A DNA stretch of 5,721 nt from Actinomycetales bacterium (GTDB lineage Bacteria > Actinomycetota > Actinomycetes > Propionibacteriales > Nocardioidaceae). Position 1 is the stretch's first letter. Every line of letters begins with the position of its first letter. Made by a program: the position numbers and the translations under genes. The DNA lies in assembly GCA_012513165.1 (NCBI GenBank), contig JAAZCT010000039.1:1-5721 (forward strand), given 5' to 3'. The notes beneath the pieces were generated by a model that saw only the letters and a list, made by a program, of their open reading frames with translations, was not told the origin of the DNA and did not search any database. This document shows, one piece after another, positions 5,342 through 5,721 of this stretch.

Positions 5342-5721
5342 TGGAGTGGTCCTTCCGAAACTACGGGCCGCACATCGAGTTCCGCCGCATGGTGCGCGGG
5401 TTGCTCAGTGTGCGAGTCTCCGTGCTTTTCAGCGTGGTGTTCTTGTAAGGCCGCGGCGTGTAAGTCAGTGACATCGATGCACGTGTCACACACGGCACCT
5501 GCCTCCAAAGTGATCGTCCGATTCACCAGATTGCGCACGGCACCCAACTCGTGGGTCACCATCACGATGGCAGTGCCGCGTTCGAGTTCGCGTTTCAAGA
5601 TCTGGGCCAGAATGGCCAGGCTGTCGGCATCGACGCCAACCGTTGGTTCGTCCATCACCAGCAGGTCGGGCTGGCCCACCAGCGCGCGGGCGATGTGAGC
5701 TCGCTGGCGTTGCCCGCCAGA
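5338..5721 (-). CDS. znuC: Zinc ABC transporter ATP-binding protein, C-terminal half (5' end outside window)
   Basis: The ATPase that powers ZnuB at the cytoplasmic face of the membrane. The visible 127 residues start inside the ABC signature (SGGQRQRAHIARAL). Walker B with the catalytic Glu follows (LLVMDEP at 20-26, E25), then the D-loop (GVD, 29-31) and the switch histidine (VTHEL, H57). The Walker A half is beyond the edge. After the ABC core comes a tail unlike the core: C78-D-T-C81, then about 45 residues with seven His (H88, H95, H96, H100, H104, H110, H111). A metal-binding tail fits a zinc system but is inferred. Its TGA overlaps the znuB GTG by 4 bp, a sign of tight coupling. The wider family includes manganese ATPases; neighbouring zur favours zinc. 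Confidence 0.93.
   Translation of the reverse strand, partial: SGGQRQRAHIARALVGQPDLLVMDEPTVGVDADSLAILAQILKRELERGTAIVMVTHELGAVRNLVNRTITLEAGAVCDTCIDVTDLHAAALQEHHAEKHGDSHTEQPAHHAAELDVRPVVSEGPLQ
5350..5356 (-). promoter_or_regulatory. Shine-Dalgarno of znuB (GGAAGGA)
   Basis: On the minus strand, GGAAGGA lies inside the last codons of znuC, 8 nt before the GTG at 5341. It supports the start that overlaps the znuC stop. Confidence 0.65.

Overview
The window looks like chromosomal DNA of a high-GC actinobacterium. The evidence is the GC-rich codon use, GTG starts with good Shine-Dalgarno sequences, a mycobacterial-type zinc regulator (Zur/FurB), a terminator-like hairpin without a U tract, and an apparently leaderless leader peptide. 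Nothing visible allows a finer taxonomic call. There are no tRNA or rRNA genes, insertion sequences or CRISPR arrays, and no sign of recent transfer.

Left part, plus strand. The 3' end of pheT (phenylalanine-tRNA ligase beta subunit) enters from the left edge and ends at 1335. A perfect 13-bp inverted repeat follows at 1355-1395. The 258-bp gap before the next gene is the most interesting part. It holds a near-consensus -10 box (1444-1449), a 9-codon leader ORF reading MNTPVIIID (1456-1485), a 10-bp hairpin that begins in the leader stop codon (1485-1510), and a textbook GC-stem plus U6 terminator (1512-1537). Next come a small palindrome (1560-1574), a ribosome binding site and cimA (1594-3204), encoding citramalate synthase. 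This enzyme makes the first committed intermediate of threonine-independent isoleucine synthesis, and the leader reads Val-Ile-Ile-Ile. The simplest reading is transcription attenuation of cimA by charged tRNA-Ile. Two bases after cimA comes a GNAT acetyltransferase gene (3207-3647), probably translationally coupled to it.

Right part, minus strand. A compact operon enters from the right edge: znuC (ATPase, 3' end only, with a His-rich tail), znuB (membrane permease), zur (zinc-sensing Fur-family repressor) and an ElaA-type GNAT acetyltransferase. znuC/znuB overlap by 4 bp, znuB/zur overlap by 8 bp, and 20 bp separate zur from the elaA-like gene. The transporter genes and their zinc sensor form a zinc-uptake unit. 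Its promoter and any znuA binding-protein gene must lie outside the window.

The two transcription units converge tail to tail. Only 2 bp separate the stop codons of the two acetyltransferase genes, with no recognisable terminator between them.
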